From CAJXMH01 sp964001305 (GTDB taxonomy: Bacteria > Bacteroidota > Bacteroidia > Flavobacteriales_E > Vicingaceae), in the NCBI GenBank assembly GCA_964001305.1, contig CAXFAI010000044.1, forward strand, positions 127,653 to 191,652: 64,000 nucleotides of DNA. Direction: 5' to 3'. A program made the translations under genes and the position numbers. This document shows, piece after piece, positions 60,756 to 64,000 of the stretch. Under the pieces are notes generated by a model. That model was not told where the DNA came from. It ran no database searches and saw nothing but the letters and a program-made list of their open reading frames with translations. The first letter of the stretch is position 1. Every line of letters begins with the position of its first letter.

Positions 60756-62657
60756 TTAATAAGCTCGTTTATTTTTCCCTTCAAAATAGTAGATAAAACT
60801 TTTGTTTACCACTTTATTGCCACCGTGTGTTGGATAATCTCCTGTAAAGTACCAATCTCCTTTGTGGTTCGGGATTGCCGCGTGCAAGCCCTCAATGGTT
60901 TGGTAAATTATTTGAACTTCAGCTTGAATATTTTTTGGTGTTAATAATTCAGAAATTTTAGCTGATATCTCGTTAGCTGTAAATGGAGCATAGATTTCTT
61001 TCACAAAATTCCGAATCTGAGATTTTGGAAGGTTTTCTTGTGCTTTGCATTTCTTGTATACCTCTTTAATAACACTTTCTTTCCCATTTTCTTTCAAAAG
61101 AGCAATGGCTGCTTGAAAAGCAATAAAGTCGCCCAACTTAGCCATGTCAATACCATAGCAATCAGGATATCTAATTTGAGGAGCAGAAGAAACAATGATA
61201 ATTTTTTTTGGACCTAAACGATCTAGAATTCGTAAGATACTCTGTTTAAGGGTCGTCCCCCTAACTATGGAGTCGTCAATAATTACAAGGTTATCCTTAC
61301 CCGGAACAATGGTTCCATAGGTAATATCATAAACATGCGTCACCAAATCATCCCTGCTTTCATCTTGGGTGATGAATGTTCTTAGCTTAGCGTCTTTGAT
61401 GGCTATTTTTTCAGCTCTTAATCTGATGTCAAGGATTTCGTTTAGCTTTTCATCTGTGATGTCTGAGCCTAACTTTTTTATTTTATCTTTTTTTACTTGA
61501 TCTAAATACTTTTCTAAGCCGTTTACCATTCCATAAAAGGAGGTTTCAGCAGTATTTGGGATAAAAGAAAAAACGGAGTTTTTAAGATCGTTATCAATTC
61601 CTTTGAGCACTTCAGGACAAATGGATCTTCCGAGTTGCTTTCTTTCTTGATAAATATCCTGATCACTACCTCTTGAAAAGTAGATGCGTTCAAAAGAACA
61701 GGCTTTTTTCTCTAGAGGTTCTTTTATTTTTTTTATTTGAAGACTTGCATCTTTTTTGACAATAACTGCATGGCCAGGTTCAATCTCTTTTATGCTTTCT
61801 GCTGGTACATTAAAAGCAGTTTGAATGGCAGGCCTTTCTGAAGTTACTACCACGACTTCTTCATCTTCATAATAGAAGGCAGGTCGAATTCCTGAAGGAT
61901 CTCTTAAAACAAAAGCATCTCCATGACCAATCATACCAGCCATAGCATAACCACCATCCCAATCTTCAGCTGCATTTCTTAAGATTCTATGCACCTTCAT
62001 ATTTTTAGAAATTAAGCCAGTAATTTCACTTTTTGCATAGCCTAACTGTTTGTATTTTTTATATAGCTTTTGATTTTCAACATCCAAAAAGTGACCAATT
62101 TTTTCAAGCACAGTAACCGTATCTGAGTTTTCTTTTGGATGTTGACCTAAATCAACTAATAGCCCAAATAATTCATCTACGTTAGTCAGGTTGAAGTTTC
62201 CAGCCACCACAAGATTTCTGGTCATCCAATTGTTTTGTCTTAAAAAAGGATGGCAGTTTTCTATACTATTTCTTCCAAACGTTCCATATCTTAAATGACC
62301 CAATAGTACTTCACCTGTAAAGGCTACATGCTCTTTCAGATAATCTACATCTTTTAAAAGCTCTGGGTTTTCGTCTTGAACTGCTTGTAATTTTTCATTG
62401 ATTTTTCCAAAAATTTCTTTAATCGGTTGTTGGTCATTTGAACGAACACGGCTAATGTATCTTGAGCCAGGTTTTACATCTAGTTTAATGTTGGCAACGC
62501 CAGCTCCATCTTGACCTCTGTTGTGTTGCTTTTCCATTAACAAATAAAGCTTATTTAGACCATAGGCAGCTGTTCCATACTTTTCGATGTAATATTCTAG
62601 AGGTTTACGTAAACGGATAAAAGCTATACCACACTCGTGTTTAATTTGATCGCTCAT
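60756..62657 (-). CDS. purF: Amidophosphoribosyltransferase, long Bacteroidota form
   Basis: 633 residues, longer than typical PurF. N-terminal class II glutamine amidotransferase domain: Cys9 in HECGIAFIRL is the likely nucleophile, exposed only if eight residues are removed; LMEKQHNRGQDGAGVA and LLGHLRYGTFGRNS are conserved. C-terminal phosphoribosyltransferase domain with the PRPP loop LVIIDDSIVRGTTLKQS. First step of purine synthesis. The long form with this N-terminus is normal in the phylum; a second paralogue often exists, so the symbol is tentative. Confidence 0.85.
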   Translation of the reverse strand: MSDQIKHECGIAFIRLRKPLEYYIEKYGTAAYGLNKLYLLMEKQHNRGQDGAGVANIKLDVKPGSRYISRVRSNDQQPIKEIFGKINEKLQAVQDENPELLKDVDYLKEHVAFTGEVLLGHLRYGTFGRNSIENCHPFLRQNNWMTRNLVVAGNFNLTNVDELFGLLVDLGQHPKENSDTVTVLEKIGHFLDVENQKLYKKYKQLGYAKSEITGLISKNMKVHRILRNAAEDWDGGYAMAGMIGHGDAFVLRDPSGIRPAFYYEDEEVVVVTSERPAIQTAFNVPAESIKEIEPGHAVIVKKDASLQIKKIKEPLEKKACSFERIYFSRGSDQDIYQERKQLGRSICPEVLKGIDNDLKNSVFSFIPNTAETSFYGMVNGLEKYLDQVKKDKIKKLGSDITDEKLNEILDIRLRAEKIAIKDAKLRTFITQDESRDDLVTHVYDITYGTIVPGKDNLVIIDDSIVRGTTLKQSILRILDRLGPKKIIIVSSAPQIRYPDCYGIDMAKLGDFIAFQAAIALLKENGKESVIKEVYKKCKAQENLPKSQIRNFVKEIYAPFTANEISAKISELLTPKNIQAEVQIIYQTIEGLHAAIPNHKGDWYFTGDYPTHGGNKVVNKSFIYYFEGKNKRAY

Positions 62658-62699
62658 GGGCTATTTTTGGAAGTTCAATATCAGTCAAAAAAGAAGCGG

Positions 62700-62707
62700 C
62701 AAAGTTA
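62700..62707 (-). promoter_or_regulatory. Possible -7 box of the purF-like gene
   Basis: TAACTTTG on the minus strand, 42 nt before the start codon and just downstream of the nhaA stop; no convincing -33. Confidence 0.3.
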
Positions 62708-62711
62708 CGCA

Positions 62712-64000
62712 TTATGCTGTATCATCATCTTTCTGTTCAATCTCATCTGCTCCTAATTTTTGGGAGAAAAACCGTATGACAGATATGCCTATAATTCCTG
62801 CTAGAACAGATGCCAATAATATGGCCATTTTCGACTGTTTTTCAATCAATTCATTGTCAAATGCCAAGTTTGAAATAAAAATGGACATGGTAAATCCTAT
62901 TCCGGCCATAATTGCTGCCCCAGCCATTATTCCCCAATTTGTATTTCTGGGTAAATCAGCTATGCCAAGCTTTATAAATAATGCTGAAAAACTCATGATG
63001 CCTAAAAATTTACCAAGGATTAAGCCGAATATAATTCCAAGTGAAACTTGGGTTGTAATGGCCTCCCAGAAGTTTACGTTTAATTCGATACCTGCATTGC
63101 TTAAGGCAAAAAGAGGGAGTACTACAAAAGAAACAAATGGGTTTAGTGCATATTCTAGTTTTTGTAAAGGGGTTTCAATTTTGGAACGAGTTTCTTTCAA
63201 ATCTTCAATAATTTCTTGTTGTTCATCACTTAAATATGACCCTTCCATGGATTTGGAATTTTTCAATTTTCGCAAGAGTTTCCTTACATGAAAAATGAAA
63301 CTATACTTGTTGATTTTTGTCTTAGCAGGAATAGTAAGTGCCAGTAATACACCTGCTATTGTTGCATGAACTCCTGATAAGAGAAAAGCAACCCACAAGC
63401 CACAAATGCCAATAATGGCATAGAATAAAGTGTTTCTAATTCCTAGCCAATTTCCAAGTGCAAGAACCAAAAAGAAAGCTAAGCCATATTCTAAATAGAG
63501 CAGCAAAAGGTTTTCTGTATAAAAAAATGCAATGACTAAAACTGCTCCTAAATCATCAACAATGGCTAAAGCAGTTAAAAATATTTTCAAGCTAATCGGC
63601 ACTCGGTCCTTTAGAAGTGAAAGCACCCCTAATGTAAATGCAATGTCGGTGGCCATAGGAACTCCCCAGCCTGATTCTGTATCTATGCCGAAATTAAAAA
63701 GGGTATAAATTAAGGCAGGAAAAATCATTCCACCTACAGCAGCGGCTGCAGGTAATGAGGCTTTTCTCCAGGAGGAGAGGTCACCAGCCATGATTTCTCT
63801 TTTGATTTCAAGACCAACTACAAAAAAGAAAATAGCCATTAAACCATCGTTAATCCAATGGTGTAAGTCTTTGCTTATCTCAAATGGCCCAAATCCGATT
63901 CTAAAATTGGTATGCCACAAATGAAAATAGCTATCTCCCCAAGGAGAGTTTACCCAAATTAAAGCACCTAATACGGCTAAAAAAAGAAGAATTCCTGAAA
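62712..64000 (-). CDS. nhaA: Na+/H+ antiporter NhaA (5' end beyond window)
   Basis: At least 428 codons are present; the frame stays open to the right edge, where the first membrane helix (SGILLFLAVLGALIWVNSPWGD) is already encoded, so only a few N-terminal residues are missing. NhaA features: DGLMAIFFFVVGLEIKREIMAGDL, ATDIAFTLGVLSLL with the Asp pair region, FLTALAIVDDLGAVLVIAFFY containing the two ion-binding aspartates, and GIGFTMSIFISNLAF. A cytoplasmic loop of about 60 polar residues (FIFHVRKLLRKLKNSKSMEGSY) is larger than in E. coli NhaA. Exchanges sodium for protons; fits a marine or saline organism. Confidence 0.93.
   Translation of the reverse strand, partial: SGILLFLAVLGALIWVNSPWGDSYFHLWHTNFRIGFGPFEISKDLHHWINDGLMAIFFFVVGLEIKREIMAGDLSSWRKASLPAAAAVGGMIFPALIYTLFNFGIDTESGWGVPMATDIAFTLGVLSLLKDRVPISLKIFLTALAIVDDLGAVLVIAFFYTENLLLLYLEYGLAFFLVLALGNWLGIRNTLFYAIIGICGLWVAFLLSGVHATIAGVLLALTIPAKTKINKYSFIFHVRKLLRKLKNSKSMEGSYLSDEQQEIIEDLKETRSKIETPLQKLEYALNPFVSFVVLPLFALSNAGIELNVNFWEAITTQVSLGIIFGLILGKFLGIMSFSALFIKLGIADLPRNTNWGIMAGAAIMAGIGFTMSIFISNLAFDNELIEKQSKMAILLASVLAGIIGISVIRFFSQKLGADEIEQKDDDTA

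Overview
The window looks like a chromosomal segment of a member of the Bacteroidota, most likely class Flavobacteriia or a close relative. The evidence is the low GC content, the absence of Shine-Dalgarno sequences, promoters of the TTTG / TAnnTTTG type, seven large secreted proteins with type IX secretion (T9SS) or gliding-type C-terminal domains, an L32 protein without zinc cysteines, and several Bacteroidota-specific families (long amidophosphoribosyltransferase, DUF2480, YpdA). Nearly all of it is chromosomal core; no phage, insertion sequence, plasmid or CRISPR array is visible.

Layout. 1-1.5 kb: the start of an aryl-sulfate sulfotransferase-like lipoprotein (running off the left edge) and ypdA. 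1.6-3.3 kb: a TPR protein fused to a PRMT-like methyltransferase. 3.4-7.2 kb: a probable zinc-starvation locus, with a Zur-like Fur-family regulator divergent from an operon of two COG0523 GTPases, a MerC-like membrane protein and a DUF1826 protein, and a palindromic operator between them. 7.2-7.6 kb: a tRNA(CAU) gene with a terminator, next to a decayed tRNA copy carrying a palindromic insertion and a second inverted-repeat element that duplicates the tRNA 5' end. 7.6-12.5 kb: LD-carboxypeptidase, YraN, a PAP2-like membrane protein, rpoN and asnS. 12.6-17.7 kb: two T9SS cargo proteins. 18.1-24.7 kb: a TetR-controlled tripartite RND efflux operon. 24.7-29.7 kb: accC, accB, fabH, rpmF, yceD and pdxA. 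29.8-35.1 kb: mqnC (TTG start), a CHU_C cargo protein, ribE and metF. 35.2-43.0 kb: a giant CHU_C protein, lepA, an erythromycin-esterase/Tiki-like lipoprotein and thiL. 43.1-50.6 kb: a complete SUF operon (sufA-like, sufB, sufC, sufD, sufS, sufE, sufT-like) behind a Fur-box-like palindrome, then DUF2480 and DUF3332 genes. 50.7-58.7 kb: four cell-surface genes including two paralogous PKD-repeat proteins, plus an ECF sigma factor overlapping a probable anti-sigma/beta-barrel protein. 58.7-64 kb: dxs, purF-like and nhaA (cut by the right edge).

How it fits together. The metal-related pieces form two regulons: low zinc (Zur, COG0523, MerC, DUF1826) and iron/Fe-S (SUF behind a putative Fur box). 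Fatty-acid initiation (AccB, AccC, FabH) sits beside rpmF/yceD, a classic arrangement. The T9SS cargo genes are scattered and monocistronic; none of the secretion machinery itself is in the window. The least expected items are the bacterial TPR-PRMT protein with an intact double-E loop, the zinc operon with its operator on the start site, the palindromic insertions in tRNA-derived sequence, the hairpin-rich gap behind the SUF operon, and the sigma/anti-sigma pair transcribed behind an expanded PKD surface protein. No clearly new multi-gene system such as a defence island or biosynthetic cluster is evident; most of the segment is ordinary housekeeping.
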